This document shows positions 9,519 to 18,264 of a stretch of DNA of 64,000 nt, one piece after another. Below the pieces are notes generated by a model that saw nothing but the letters and a program-made list of their open reading frames with translations, did not search any database and was not told the origin of the DNA. Source of the DNA: Janthinobacterium sp. 61 (lineage in GTDB: Bacteria > Pseudomonadota > Gammaproteobacteria > Burkholderiales > Burkholderiaceae_D); NCBI RefSeq assembly GCF_002846335.1, contig NZ_PJMQ01000001.1, forward strand, positions 3,286,001 to 3,350,000. The letters are read 5' to 3'. Position 1 is the stretch's first letter; every line of letters starts with the position of its first letter. A program made the position numbers and the translations under genes.

Positions 9519-10409
9519 TTAAGAATGGCCGTCGCCGGACGGCTCGGGCATGTTCATCAGCAGGCAGGAGCGGAATTTCGACGGCGACATCTGCTTGTGG
9601 GCCAAGAACTGACGGTTGAAATTGGAAAGGTTGTTGAATCCCGTGCGGTAGCAGATATCGGTGACCTTCATGTCCGTGTTCATCAGCAGCTCGCAGGCCA
9701 GCGCGATGCGCTCCTGATTCACGTATTGAATGAACGAGGTGCCCGTATGCTTGCGGAAGAAACGCGTGAACTTGAGCGTGTTCATCTCCGCCACGTCGGC
9801 CACATCCTGCTCGCAAAAATCGAGCGTGATGTTCTGCTTGATATAGGCCAGCACCAGGTTGATGGTCGATGACATATAGCGGCCCGCCTGCGCCAGGTAA
9901 GTGACGCTGGCCAGGGGCCGCCGCTCGCGGCAGTCACACAGCTCGCCGAACAGGCGCGTAAACAGTTCGACCCGGCGCAAGCCCTGCGCCGTCGTCAATT
10001 CCTTCATCAGCGGCACCAGGCGCAGGCCAAGCGCATCGGGAAATTGCAAGCCCCTGCCAGCCTCTCCCAGCAGGGTTTTCAGGGGCGCCATTTCCGGGAA
10101 CAGCAGCGCGCAACGTTCGATGAAGTCGCCGGAAAACTGCAGCACCAGGTCGCGCTCGGGCAAGACCACGCCTTCCGGAAGTTCGCTGACCCAGTTGTGC
10201 GGCAGGTTCGGACCTGTCAAGATCAGATTGCCCGCCCCGTAACTGCCGATATGGTCGCCGATAAAAAATTTGCCGTTCGACGTGATGATGAAGTGCAGTT
10301 CGTATTCAGGATGAAAATGCCATTTCGCCACGGTATGCGGAAAGCCGTGCGCCCATGCGCGAAACGATTCGTGGATCGGTTTGTGGATCAGTTCCAGGTC
10401 AGGCGTCAC
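9519..10409 (-). CDS. AraC-family transcriptional regulator of the polyol operon
   Basis: A 296-residue regulator with an N-terminal cupin sensor (WHFHPEYELHFI, the HxHxxxE-like cluster near residues 31-38) and a C-terminal double helix-turn-helix (FTRFFRKHTGTSFIQYVNQERIALACELL; VTDICYRTGFNNLSNFNRQF). The start is GTG 10409, supported by AAGGGA seven bases upstream. Its position inside the operon, 35 bases after the ATPase and 17 before xylB, says it controls this operon and makes an autoregulatory loop. It probably binds the imported polyol, but the ligand is not readable from sequence. Confidence 0.9.
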   Translation of the reverse strand: MTPDLELIHKPIHESFRAWAHGFPHTVAKWHFHPEYELHFIITSNGKFFIGDHIGSYGAGNLILTGPNLPHNWVSELPEGVVLPERDLVLQFSGDFIERCALLFPEMAPLKTLLGEAGRGLQFPDALGLRLVPLMKELTTAQGLRRVELFTRLFGELCDCRERRPLASVTYLAQAGRYMSSTINLVLAYIKQNITLDFCEQDVADVAEMNTLKFTRFFRKHTGTSFIQYVNQERIALACELLMNTDMKVTDICYRTGFNNLSNFNRQFLAHKQMSPSKFRSCLLMNMPEPSGDGHS

Positions 10410-10444
10410 GGCAGTTCCCTTGCACAGTCTCGGTGCCAGCTATT

Positions 10445-11569
10445 CTAACCACTTAGTTGAGCACTGAGCGCAACTGCCAGCCCGCTGTCGGCATCGAACA
10501 GATGCACGTGCTCTTCATCGAAGGCCAGCGCCAGGGTCTGCCCTACCTGCGCCGCGCTGTTGGCCGCATTCGCCGGCAGCAGCGCCGACAGGCTCAAGGC
10601 GCCGCACTGAAAGCTGATCAGCGCTTCGGCGCCCAGCAGCTCGACCAGGTCAATCACGCACGACAGGCCATGCGTGCCTGCCTGCTCTTGCGGCAGCGCC
10701 GCACGCAAGTGGTTCGGGCGCAGGCCGAAGACCACGCGCGTGCCTGTCGACAAAGCCGCGAAGCGTGACGAAATCAATGGCCAGCGGTAGCCGGCGCACA
10801 CCAGCACCGTTTGCCCGCCGTCTTTTTCGACGACGCCATCGATGAAGTTCATGGCTGGCGTGCCGATGAAGCCTGCCGCAAACAGGGTCCGCGGATGGTT
10901 GTACAGTTCCGCCGGCGTGCCGATCTGCTCGATATGCCCGCCCTTCATCAGCACCACCCTGTCGGCCAGGGTCATGGCCTCGAGCTGGTCGTGCGTGACG
11001 TACAGGGTGGTGGTGCGCAGGCGTCGGTGCAGGCGTTTGATGTCGGCGCGCAGCTGCGCGCGCAGCTTGGCGTCCAGGTTAGACAGCGGTTCATCGAACA
11101 GAAAGACCTGCGGCGTTTTGATCATGGCGCGCGCAATCGCCGTGCGTTGCTGCTGGCCACCCGACATGGCGCGCGGCTTGCGCTCGAGCAGGCTGTCCAG
11201 GCTGAGAATGGCCGCCACCTCGCGCACGCGGCGCTCGATCTCGTCGTTCGGCACCTTCAGGCGGCGCAGGCCGAAGGCGATGTTCTCGTACACCGTCATG
11301 TGCGGATACAAGGCGTAGTTCTGGAATACCATCGCCACGTTGCGCGCACGAGGCGGCAAATCGTTGACGATGGTGCCGCCGATGTGCAGCTCGCCGCCGC
11401 TGATGTCTTCCAGTCCGGCGATCATGCGCAGCAGGGTCGACTTGCCGCAGCCAGATGGCCCCAGCAGGACGATGAATTCGCCGTCGGCTATCTCCAGGTC
11501 GAACGGCTGCAGCACGGCCGTTTTCTCATCATAAGTCTTGTGCAGCTGCCTGCAAGCGATGTTTGCCAT
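10445..11569 (-). CDS. Sugar/polyol ABC transporter ATP-binding protein (MalK/SmoK type)
   Basis: A 374-residue importer ATPase. Walker A (GPSGCGKST), Q-loop (VFQNYALYPHMTV), signature (MSGGQQQR), Walker B (VFLFDEPLSNLDAKLR) and H-loop (VTHDQ) are intact in the first 230 residues; the remainder is the OB-fold regulatory domain typical of MalK/UgpC/SmoK proteins (VFGLRPNHL). ATG 11569 has GGAG eight bases upstream; the 37-codon upstream extension is rejected. It powers the two permeases encoded upstream in the operon. Confidence 0.93.
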   Translation of the reverse strand: MANIACRQLHKTYDEKTAVLQPFDLEIADGEFIVLLGPSGCGKSTLLRMIAGLEDISGGELHIGGTIVNDLPPRARNVAMVFQNYALYPHMTVYENIAFGLRRLKVPNDEIERRVREVAAILSLDSLLERKPRAMSGGQQQRTAIARAMIKTPQVFLFDEPLSNLDAKLRAQLRADIKRLHRRLRTTTLYVTHDQLEAMTLADRVVLMKGGHIEQIGTPAELYNHPRTLFAAGFIGTPAMNFIDGVVEKDGGQTVLVCAGYRWPLISSRFAALSTGTRVVFGLRPNHLRAALPQEQAGTHGLSCVIDLVELLGAEALISFQCGALSLSALLPANAANSAAQVGQTLALAFDEEHVHLFDADSGLAVALSAQLSG

Positions 11570-11600
11570 GGTGTTGTCTCCAGTGTACTGAGTGACTGGC

Positions 11601-12635
11601 TCAAGCCAGTTCGATCTGAATCTTGACGTCGTGCGGATAGCCCTTGGCCGCTTCCTCGAACGCCTGCACGCCATCGGCAAAGCCGAAGGTGCGCGATATG
11701 AAGGGCTTCACGTCGATCTTGCCGGAGGCCAGCAAGGCAATGGCGCGCGGGAAGATGTTCGCGTAGCGGAAGACGGATTCAATACGCACTTCCTTGGCCT
11801 GGATGGCGACGATGTCGAAAGGCACGTTCTCGGGCGGCATGCCGACCAGCACCAGGCAACCGTTCGGGCACAGCAGGTCGACGATATTGTCGTAGGCGCG
11901 CATGCTGCCGCTGGCCTCGAAAACGATGTCGGCGCCCCAGCCTTCTGTCAGGTCGCGCACCGTGTCGGCCAGGCTGGCCTGGCGCACGTCGACCGTAGTC
12001 ACGGCAGGATTGCCGGCGAACAGGGCCAGTTTTTCCGGTACCAGGTCGGCCAGGATGACGCGCGAGCAGCCGCCTGCCAGCGCGGCCAGCGCATTCATGG
12101 CGCCGATGGTGCCGGCGCCGATCACCACCGCCACGTCACCCGGTTTGATGGCCGCCTTCTTGGCTGCCTGCAAGCCGATGGCCAGCGGTTCGACGATGGC
12201 GCCTTCGCCAAAGCTGACGCTGTCGGGCAGCTTGAAGGTAAATGCGGCCGGATGCACGACATAAGGCGTAAGGCAGCCGTGGATGGGTGGCGTGGCCCAG
12301 AAGCGCACGGCCGGATCGAGGTTGTACAGGCCGCGCATGGTGGCTGGAGAATCGAACTGCGGCACGCCCGGCTCCATGCAGACCCGGTCCCCCACTTTCA
12401 GGTGCGTCACCTCATGTCCCACTTCCGCCACCACGCCGGCAGCCTCGTGACCGAGCACCATCGGCGCTTCGACGGCGAAGGGACCGATCTTGCCGTGTTT
12501 GAAATAATGCACATCGCTGCCGCAGATGCCCACCGTGTGGATCTTGATTTTCACATCGCGCGGGCCGACCGCGAGCGGCAGGTCGATATCGCGCAGGGTG
12601 ATGGAATGCGCTTGTTCCAGGACGAGTGCTTGCAT
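11601..12635 (-). CDS. Zinc-dependent xylitol/polyol dehydrogenase (medium-chain, MDR family)
   Basis: A 344-residue NAD-linked alcohol dehydrogenase of the sorbitol/xylitol dehydrogenase branch. Catalytic zinc ligands are in [13 protein letters not shown] and [13 protein letters not shown]; the Rossmann motif is [16 protein letters not shown]. The stretch that normally carries the four structural-zinc cysteines (after EPGVP) has none, so this enzyme lacks the structural zinc. With xylulokinase in the same operon, oxidation of xylitol or D-arabitol to D-xylulose is the likely reaction; sorbitol or mannitol to fructose is an alternative. ATG 12635 follows AAGGAA. Confidence 0.88.
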   Translation of the reverse strand: MQALVLEQAHSITLRDIDLPLAVGPRDVKIKIHTVGICGSDVHYFKHGKIGPFAVEAPMVLGHEAAGVVAEVGHEVTHLKVGDRVCMEPGVPQFDSPATMRGLYNLDPAVRFWATPPIHGCLTPYVVHPAAFTFKLPDSVSFGEGAIVEPLAIGLQAAKKAAIKPGDVAVVIGAGTIGAMNALAALAGGCSRVILADLVPEKLALFAGNPAVTTVDVRQASLADTVRDLTEGWGADIVFEASGSMRAYDNIVDLLCPNGCLVLVGMPPENVPFDIVAIQAKEVRIESVFRYANIFPRAIALLASGKIDVKPFISRTFGFADGVQAFEEAAKGYPHDVKIQIELA

Positions 12636-12646
12636 GATTGATTTCC

Positions 12647-13474
12647 TTATTTATGTTTGAGCATGGAGTTGAGCAGGCGTCCCAGGATGCCGACGAACAG
12701 CAGCGGCGGCAGCGCCAGCAGCACGGTGGACGCGTTCACCACGCCCCACGGCACTTCCTGGCCCATCGAGGTAAAGGCCGATGCCACCACCGGCAGGGTC
12801 ATGCTTTTCGACGAGGTGAGCGCCAGCGCGATCATCAGTTCATTCCAGACCAGCACGAAGCTGAAGACGATGCCGCCCATCAGGGACTTCGACGCCACCG
12901 GCAGGGCCACATACCAGAACACCTGATAAGGGCCGTAACCATCGAGCGCGGCCGCTTCCTCGATCTCCTTCGGGATGCGGGCAAACGCGGGAATCGACAG
13001 CCAGATGATGGTCGACAGGGTCACCAGCAGATACGTCACCACCATCGACAGGCGCGAGTCGTACAGGCCCATGTCGATCCAGATCGAGATCAGCGGAATG
13101 GCGACGGCCACGGGTGGCAGAAAGCGCAGGGACAGCAGGAAGAACTGGATATCCTTCTTGGCCGGAATCGGATAGCGGGCAAGCGCATACGCGGCCGGTA
13201 CGCCCAGCACGGCCCCCAACAGCACGGCCACGCCGACGATGGCCACACTGTTACCCAGTCCCGTCAGCACTTCCGGACTGGCCAGCACCTGCTGGTAATT
13301 GGCCAGGGTGGGGCTGAAGAAAAAGCGCGGCACGGGCGTGACGATGTCCATCAGCTCCTTGAAGGAATTGAGCACGGCCCACAGGATGGGGAACAGCGCC
13401 ACCAGCACGATGGCGGTGGTAATGGCCGTGGTGGCGGCATGGTCCACGCCGCGCCGGATAGTCAGTTTTCCCAT
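12647..13474 (-). CDS. Polyol ABC transporter permease, MalG type
   Basis: A 275-residue inner-membrane permease with about six membrane helices. The cytoplasmic EAA loop that docks on the ATPase is clear ([23 protein letters not shown]). Start ATG 13474 is inside the end of the upstream permease gene (13-base overlap), typical of a coupled permease pair, and the N terminus [14 protein letters not shown] leads straight into the first helix. The longer frame running to 13840 is an out-of-frame reading of the other permease. Confidence 0.92.
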   Translation of the reverse strand: MGKLTIRRGVDHAATTAITTAIVLVALFPILWAVLNSFKELMDIVTPVPRFFFSPTLANYQQVLASPEVLTGLGNSVAIVGVAVLLGAVLGVPAAYALARYPIPAKKDIQFFLLSLRFLPPVAVAIPLISIWIDMGLYDSRLSMVVTYLLVTLSTIIWLSIPAFARIPKEIEEAAALDGYGPYQVFWYVALPVASKSLMGGIVFSFVLVWNELMIALALTSSKSMTLPVVASAFTSMGQEVPWGVVNASTVLLALPPLLFVGILGRLLNSMLKHK

Positions 13475-14352
13475 TTGGCGACCCGCTTCCAGAGTAAAGT
13501 GAAGATGACAGTCGTGGCCAGCATCATCAGCACGGCCATGCTGGACGCGTACGACACCTTGCCCATCAGGCCGATGCCTTGCGCATACGCGTACATATCC
13601 AGGGTTTCGGTGGAGATGCCGGGGCCGCCCTTGGTCATCACGTAGATCAGGTCGAACGAGCGCAGCGACTCGACCATCTTGATGAACACCAGACTCATGA
13701 TGGGTACCTTCAGCATCGGCAGCGCGATGTACGCATACACCTGCAGGGTGCTGGCGTAATCGAGACGCGCCGCTTCCAGCGGTTCGCCAGGCAGGGTTTC
13801 CAGCAGCTTCAGGATGACGGCGCCGAAGAACAGGCCCCACTGCCAGATGTCAACTAGCGCCACCGCGTACAGGGCCGTGGCGGGGTCGGACAGCAAAGCC
13901 GTGCCGCCCAGGCCCACGCATTCGAGCAACCAGTTGAGGATACCCATCAGCGGCGAGTACATGAACTTCCAGATAAAGGCGGCCGAGACGCGCGGCAGCA
14001 GCACGGGCACAATCAGGAGCAGCGCGAGAAGATCACGTGTGCGGCCCTTGACTTTCTCGAACAGGAACACGGCCAGCAGCACGCCGACGATCAGCGAGCC
14101 GACCACGGTCACCACTTCCCAGATGGCCGACACCTGCACGGCATTGACGAAGCGGCGGTCGCCGAAGAGGCGGATGAAATTGGCAAAACCGACGTAGTCG
14201 CTGTCGCTGTAGCGCAGCACGCGGTTTTGCAGGGCCAGGTTGATGGCGGCGATGCTGGGCACCAGGCCCAGTATCAGCAGGACCAGCAGCGGCAGCGTCA
14301 GAAAGACGGCCGGCAGCCAGGTGTGGCGTTTCTTGCGGATGGTATGCGGCAT
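13462..14352 (-). CDS. Polyol ABC transporter permease, MalF type
   Basis: A 296-residue membrane permease, six or more helices, starting with a positively charged tail (MPHTIRKKRHTW) and a hydrophobic segment. The EAA loop reads GEPLEAARLDYASTLQVYAYIALP. A characteristic MTKGGPG..TETLDMYAYAQG segment of the sugar-alcohol/CUT1 permeases follows. It partners with the MalG-type permease it overlaps. A hairpin repeat lies in the 135-base gap between it and the binding-protein gene, so permease expression may be set lower than that of the binding protein. Confidence 0.92.
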   Translation of the reverse strand: MPHTIRKKRHTWLPAVFLTLPLLVLLILGLVPSIAAINLALQNRVLRYSDSDYVGFANFIRLFGDRRFVNAVQVSAIWEVVTVVGSLIVGVLLAVFLFEKVKGRTRDLLALLLIVPVLLPRVSAAFIWKFMYSPLMGILNWLLECVGLGGTALLSDPATALYAVALVDIWQWGLFFGAVILKLLETLPGEPLEAARLDYASTLQVYAYIALPMLKVPIMSLVFIKMVESLRSFDLIYVMTKGGPGISTETLDMYAYAQGIGLMGKVSYASSMAVLMMLATTVIFTLLWKRVAKWEN

Positions 14353-14386
14353 AAGGATCAGCTTTCAGGCTCGTTAGCGTAAATCC

Positions 14387-14452
14387 GGGGTCAGACTCGA
14401 CGGGGGATTGCGCCCCAGTGGGGCGCAATCCGATCGCGAAGCGACTGACCCC
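14387..14452. repeat. Compound hairpin / REP-like element between binding-protein and permease genes
   Basis: Outer arms GGGGTCAG (14387-14394) and CTGACCCC (14445-14452) enclose a perfect 12-base inverted repeat, GGATTGCGCCCC (14405-14416) and GGGGCGCAATCC (14420-14431), with a three-base AGT loop. A related GGGGTC..GACCCC palindrome occurs at 51161-51189, so this looks like a dispersed family. Its position right after the periplasmic binding-protein gene parallels the REP element in the malE-malF gap of E. coli, which raises binding-protein mRNA stability; the same role here is inference. Confidence 0.7.
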
Positions 14453-14487
14453 AGCACTTCCGCCGTTGGGTGAAACGGCGATACGCC

Positions 14488-15759
14488 TTATTTGCGTTTC
14501 TGCGCCCGCTGCATCACTTCCGTGGCGTACTCATTGGCCTCATCGAGAGCGCTCTGCACGTCGCCGCGCGTGCCCGTAAACACCTCTTCTAAAACGACGC
14601 CCAGGTTGTCGCCAATGTCCGGCCATTCGGGACTAGGCCAGATGGTGACGCGCGAGACGGGCGTGGTGTCCGTCAGGCCCGCCTGGATTTGCGGCTTGAC
14701 GTGCTTGCGGAAGTAGTCGCTGGCGATGGTGCTGCTGCGGTTGTAGTCGCTGAAGACATTGTCCTTCAGGCGCGCCTGCTCCTGTTCCTTGCCCGTGGCC
14801 CACGCGATGAACTTGCCGGCCGCCTGGCGCGTGCATTCATCCTTGGCGCCCGTGGCGGAAATGGCCAGGCCGTGGCCATATGCGGCCGATGCCAGCGGCG
14901 CGGGCGGACGCACATAGCCCACCTTGTCGACCACCGAGGATTTTTTCGGGTCTTCCATCCAGTCGGCGAACGGCGTCGACTCGATCATGAATGCCACCTT
15001 GCCCGACCTGAATGCTTCGAGCGCGTTGCTCCAGTCGTAGGTGGCGCCACCGGGAGGCGAATACTTGAACAGGTCGCGGTACAGGGTCGTCGCCTTGACG
15101 GCCTGCGGCGAATTGAAGGTTGGCACGCCATTGTTTTCCCACTTGCCGCCGGCGGCAAGCATGAACGGAGCCCAGCGCCACACATTCATGCCCGAGCCGC
15201 GCTGGCCGCGCGCCGCCCAGCCATACACGTTCGGCGGGCTGTTGATTTTTTTCACGGCGGCGACCAGTTCGTCGAGCGTCTTCGGCACGGCGATGCCAGC
15301 CTTTTCCAGCAGGTCGCGGCGGTAGAACAGGAAGTCGCTGCCGCCGATCAGGGGGGCGAAATACGCCACGCCCTTGTACGAGGCGACGGCGCGGCGGCCC
15401 GGCAGGAAGTCGTCGTAGTCGGCGTCCTTGGGCAGGTATTTGAGCAGGGGAACGACCCAGCCTGCCGTAGCAAACTCGGCCACGTTGGCTTCGTCGATGT
15501 AATAGATCTGGTAGGAGCCGGCCTTGGTGGAAGCGTCCAGGCGGGCCTTGGAGCGGCGGTCGTTTTCGCCGAAATAGCTGATTTGTACCTTGGTGCCGTT
15601 TTTCTTTTCATACTCGGCCAGGGTCTTTTCCATCACGGTCAGGCCCAGGCTTTTTTGCGCCAGCACCTTGAGGACGGGCACCGAGCAGCTTTGCGCCGAA
15701 GCGTCGGCAAACCCGGCGGACATGAGGGCGCCCCATGCAATAGCAGTCATGATTTTCAT
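14488..15759 (-). CDS. Periplasmic polyol-binding protein of ABC transporter (CUT1 family 1)
   Basis: A 423-residue extracellular solute-binding protein. The signal peptide is residues 1-22 (cleavage after DASA). The body shows the usual CUT1 features: LAEYEKKNGTKVQISYFGENDRRSKARLD near the N terminus, the PLIGGSDFLFYRRDLLEKAG hinge segment and VYGWAARGQRGSGMN. It would bind a sugar alcohol in the periplasm and deliver it to the two permeases. It is the first gene of the seven-gene minus-strand operon; GGAG precedes ATG 15759. The nested inverted repeat just upstream is the likely control region. Confidence 0.92.
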   Translation of the reverse strand: MKIMTAIAWGALMSAGFADASAQSCSVPVLKVLAQKSLGLTVMEKTLAEYEKKNGTKVQISYFGENDRRSKARLDASTKAGSYQIYYIDEANVAEFATAGWVVPLLKYLPKDADYDDFLPGRRAVASYKGVAYFAPLIGGSDFLFYRRDLLEKAGIAVPKTLDELVAAVKKINSPPNVYGWAARGQRGSGMNVWRWAPFMLAAGGKWENNGVPTFNSPQAVKATTLYRDLFKYSPPGGATYDWSNALEAFRSGKVAFMIESTPFADWMEDPKKSSVVDKVGYVRPPAPLASAAYGHGLAISATGAKDECTRQAAGKFIAWATGKEQEQARLKDNVFSDYNRSSTIASDYFRKHVKPQIQAGLTDTTPVSRVTIWPSPEWPDIGDNLGVVLEEVFTGTRGDVQSALDEANEYATEVMQRAQKRK

Positions 15760-15771
15760 AACACGTCTCCA

Positions 15772-15816
15772 TTTTTATAGTCCGGCGGTTTTCCACCGGT
15801 ATGCCAACTATAAAAA
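15772..15816 (-). promoter_or_regulatory. Nested inverted repeat in the polyol operon leader
   Basis: TTTTTATAGT (15772-15781) and ACTATAAAAA (15807-15816) are perfect 10-base inverted arms; within them CCGGCGG (15782-15788) and CCACCGG (15793-15799) form a second hairpin around TTTT with one mismatch. On the minus strand the right arm supplies a TATAGT -10 box with no good -35, which fits activator dependence. The structure would fall in the 5' leader of the binding-protein mRNA, ending 12 bases before its start. It may be an operator for the operon's AraC protein or an RNA hairpin. Confidence 0.5.
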
Positions 15817-15895
15817 CAAAGACGGCGCGCCACCACTACAAAAGGCGCGGGTTTCCAAATACTTTTTTTCACTTTCCCGATACGGATTTGCCGCG

Positions 15896-16438
15896 TCAAT
15901 CCAGGCGAAAATCTCTGCGATAGACATTCGTATCCTTGCCATCCGGCTGGCGGCGCGTAAAACGCTCGAAGCGCAGCCCCAGCTTGTTAAGCAAGTTGAT
16001 CGAGGCCTGGTTCTGCAGCGAGGTGATGCCGTACAGGGTGGGCAGGCGCAGCACGTGCTGCGCATGCTGCACGATGGCGGCCGCCGCCTCCCAGGCATAA
16101 CCCTGACCCCAGTAGGCGGGACGCACGGCATAGCCAATATCGGGGCCGGGCAGGCTGTCGCGGCGAACCAGCCCGGCCATACCTACCAAGGCGCCATCGC
16201 TGAGACGTTCGAGGATGTACAGCGAATAGCCATGGTCGCGGAACTGCGCCATGGGTCCCGACTCCAGCGCGGCACTGGCCGCTTCCACGGTGTGGATATT
16301 GCGCTGGCCGATGTTGGCGATCCACGACGGGTCGTTGACCAGTTCCATGTAGAAGGCCGCATCGTCCAGGGTGGCTGTGCGCAGACGCAAACGGGGTGTC
16401 TCGATGACGGTGACCGGCTCTATCGTGGCGCCACTCAT
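15896..16438 (-). CDS. GNAT-family N-acetyltransferase (RimJ/RimL-like)
   Basis: A 180-residue acetyltransferase of the Acetyltransf_3 type: TPRLRLRTATLDDAAFYMELVNDP at the start, the GMAGLVRRDSLPGPDIGYAVRPAYWGQGYAWEAA core with the acetyl-CoA loop, and NQASINLLNKLGLRFE near the end. The N-terminal 155-residue extension in the same frame is the other GNAT gene read out of frame and is excluded. ATG 16438 overlaps the stop of the upstream acetyltransferase (ATGA). The substrate is unknown; related proteins acetylate ribosomal-protein N termini or small amines. Confidence 0.88.
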   Translation of the reverse strand: MSGATIEPVTVIETPRLRLRTATLDDAAFYMELVNDPSWIANIGQRNIHTVEAASAALESGPMAQFRDHGYSLYILERLSDGALVGMAGLVRRDSLPGPDIGYAVRPAYWGQGYAWEAAAAIVQHAQHVLRLPTLYGITSLQNQASINLLNKLGLRFERFTRRQPDGKDTNVYRRDFRLD

Positions 16439-16953
16439 GCCGGCCACTGCATCGGGTCGGTCAACAGCTGGTACATCACGTAGGCGTCGACATAGCCCAG
16501 CTGCGCGTGGCGGTAGGCCAGCGGCAGGGTGGCGACAACCGTGAAGCCCAGTTTTTTCCACAGGGTGACGGCGGCCAGGTTGGTGCTGACGACGAAGTTG
16601 AACTGCATCGCCAGGTAGCCCGCGCGGCGCGCTTCTTCCATGCAGTGCACGCCCAGCAGGCGCCCCACGCCCACGCCCTGCGCGGCGGGATCGACCATGA
16701 ACGAGGCATTGGCCACGTGCGATCCATGGCCCGGCTGGTTCGCCGCCAGCTTGTACATGCCCAGCAGGCGCTCGCTGCCCATCACGGCGACAAAGCTTTG
16801 CACGCCGGGGCCGAACCAGTAGGCGTGGCACTCTTCGCGCGAGGTGTCGGCGGGGAAGGTGTAGGTGTCGCCAGCGGCCACCAGGACCTGGAAGATGGCC
16901 CACATGGCGTCGAAATCGGCTTCGTTGGCCGGACGGATATCAATTTCTTTCAA
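16435..16953 (-). CDS. GNAT-family N-acetyltransferase
   Basis: A 172-residue GNAT acetyltransferase: IRPANEADFDAMWAIFQ at the N terminus, VANASFMVDPAAQGVGVGRLLGVHCMEEA (acetyl-CoA binding loop QGVGVG) in the middle and NLAAVTLWKKLGF near the C terminus. It is read from TTG 16953, which has GGGAG seven bases upstream; no nearby ATG is in frame. It is translationally coupled to the second acetyltransferase and lies 36 bases downstream of the cytosine deaminase gene, so the three may be one operon. Substrate unknown. Confidence 0.87.
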   Translation of the reverse strand: MKEIDIRPANEADFDAMWAIFQVLVAAGDTYTFPADTSREECHAYWFGPGVQSFVAVMGSERLLGMYKLAANQPGHGSHVANASFMVDPAAQGVGVGRLLGVHCMEEARRAGYLAMQFNFVVSTNLAAVTLWKKLGFTVVATLPLAYRHAQLGYVDAYVMYQLLTDPMQWPA

Positions 16954-16989
16954 GGCGGTGCTCCCGATAACAAGTGATGGCTGATTGTA

Positions 16990-18264
16990 TCAGCGCCCCA
17001 GGCGGAAATTGACCGTTTCGGGCCGGCCCGGCAGTTGCAGACGCGATTGCGCGCGCGGCGCCTCGCTGATGATTTTCCCGCGACGCAGCACCAGGCGCCG
17101 CGCCGCGCGCAGGCGCAGCGCTTCCACCGTGGAGCTGCAATCGAGGATCAGCAAGTCTGCATGGCAGCCGGGTGCGATGCCATAACCATCGAGCCCCAGG
17201 ATGCGCGCCGGCGTTTCCGTCACGGCCAGGAAGCAGTCGTGCATGGCTTGCTGGCCCGTCATCTGCGCCACGTGCAAGCCCATGTGCGCCACTTCCAGCA
17301 TGTCGCCCGAACCGAGGCTGTACCACGGGTCCATCACGCAGTCGTGGCCAAAGGCGACAGGAATGCCGGCGGCCAGCATCTCGGGCACGCGCGTCATGCC
17401 GCGCCGTTTCGGATACGTATCGTGGCGCGCCTGCAGGGTAATGTTGATGAGGGGGTTGGCGATGGCCGCCACGCCCGCCTCGCGGATCAGGGGCAGGAGC
17501 TTGCTTACATAATAATTGTCCATCGAATGCATGGACGTCAGGTGCGAGCCCGTTACCCTGCCCTGCATGCCAAGGCGCTGGCTGTGGAAGGCCAGGGTTT
17601 CGATATGGCGCGACAGCGGGTCATCCGACTCGTCGCAGTGCATGTCGACCATCAGGCCCCGCTCGCAGGCGAATTCGCACAGCAGGCGCACGGATTCCGC
17701 GCCATCGGCCATGGTGCGCTCGAAATGCGGGATACCGCCCACCACGTCGACGCCCATGGCAATCGCGCGTTGTAAATTATCGAAGGCGCCGGGACTGCGC
17801 AGGATGCCATCCTGCGGGAAGGCCACCAGTTGCAAATCGAGATACGGCGCTACTTGCCGCTTGACGTCGAGCAGCGCCTCGACGGCCAGCAGGCGCGGGT
17901 CGCAGATATCCACGTGCGAGCGGATGGCCAGCAAGCCGCGCGCCACGGCCCAGTCGCAATACTGCAGGGCGCGCTCCACCAGGGCGTCCTGCGTCAGTTG
18001 CGGTTTCAGCTCGCCCCACAAGGCGATGCCTTCGAGCAGGGTGCCGGACGCGTTCACGCGCGGCAAGCCATAGCTGAGCGTGGCGTCCATGTGGAAGTGC
18101 GCATCGACAAACGGCGGCGTGACCAGGTCGCCGGCGGCGTCGATCTCCTGCGCGCCCTGCACAGGCAAGGCGGGGCCGACGGCGGCGATGCGGCCATCCT
18201 CGATGGCGATATCGATGGCGCGGCGCCCATCGGGCAGGCTGGCATTGCGGATGACTAGGTCCAT
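16990..18264 (-). CDS. codA: Cytosine deaminase
   Basis: A 424-residue metal-dependent amidohydrolase that converts cytosine to uracil and ammonia in pyrimidine salvage. The metal ligands of CodA are all visible: H56 and H58 in DAHFHMD, the MHCDESDDPLSRHIET segment with the catalytic His/Glu, SHLTSMHSMDNYY, and FGHDCVMDPWYSLGSGDMLEVAHMGLH with the final Asp. These stretches are very close to E. coli CodA, so I am fairly sure of the assignment, though related isoguanine or triazine deaminases cannot be excluded. ATG 18264 follows AAGGAG. No CodB permease is adjacent; two acetyltransferase genes follow. Confidence 0.88.
   Translation of the reverse strand: MDLVIRNASLPDGRRAIDIAIEDGRIAAVGPALPVQGAQEIDAAGDLVTPPFVDAHFHMDATLSYGLPRVNASGTLLEGIALWGELKPQLTQDALVERALQYCDWAVARGLLAIRSHVDICDPRLLAVEALLDVKRQVAPYLDLQLVAFPQDGILRSPGAFDNLQRAIAMGVDVVGGIPHFERTMADGAESVRLLCEFACERGLMVDMHCDESDDPLSRHIETLAFHSQRLGMQGRVTGSHLTSMHSMDNYYVSKLLPLIREAGVAAIANPLINITLQARHDTYPKRRGMTRVPEMLAAGIPVAFGHDCVMDPWYSLGSGDMLEVAHMGLHVAQMTGQQAMHDCFLAVTETPARILGLDGYGIAPGCHADLLILDCSSTVEALRLRAARRLVLRRGKIISEAPRAQSRLQLPGRPETVNFRLGR

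Noticed and set aside
16439..16903. A 155-residue N-terminal extension of the first GNAT acetyltransferase
   Set aside because: It is the second acetyltransferase gene read in the wrong frame; the ATGA overlap at 16435-16438 gives the proper start.
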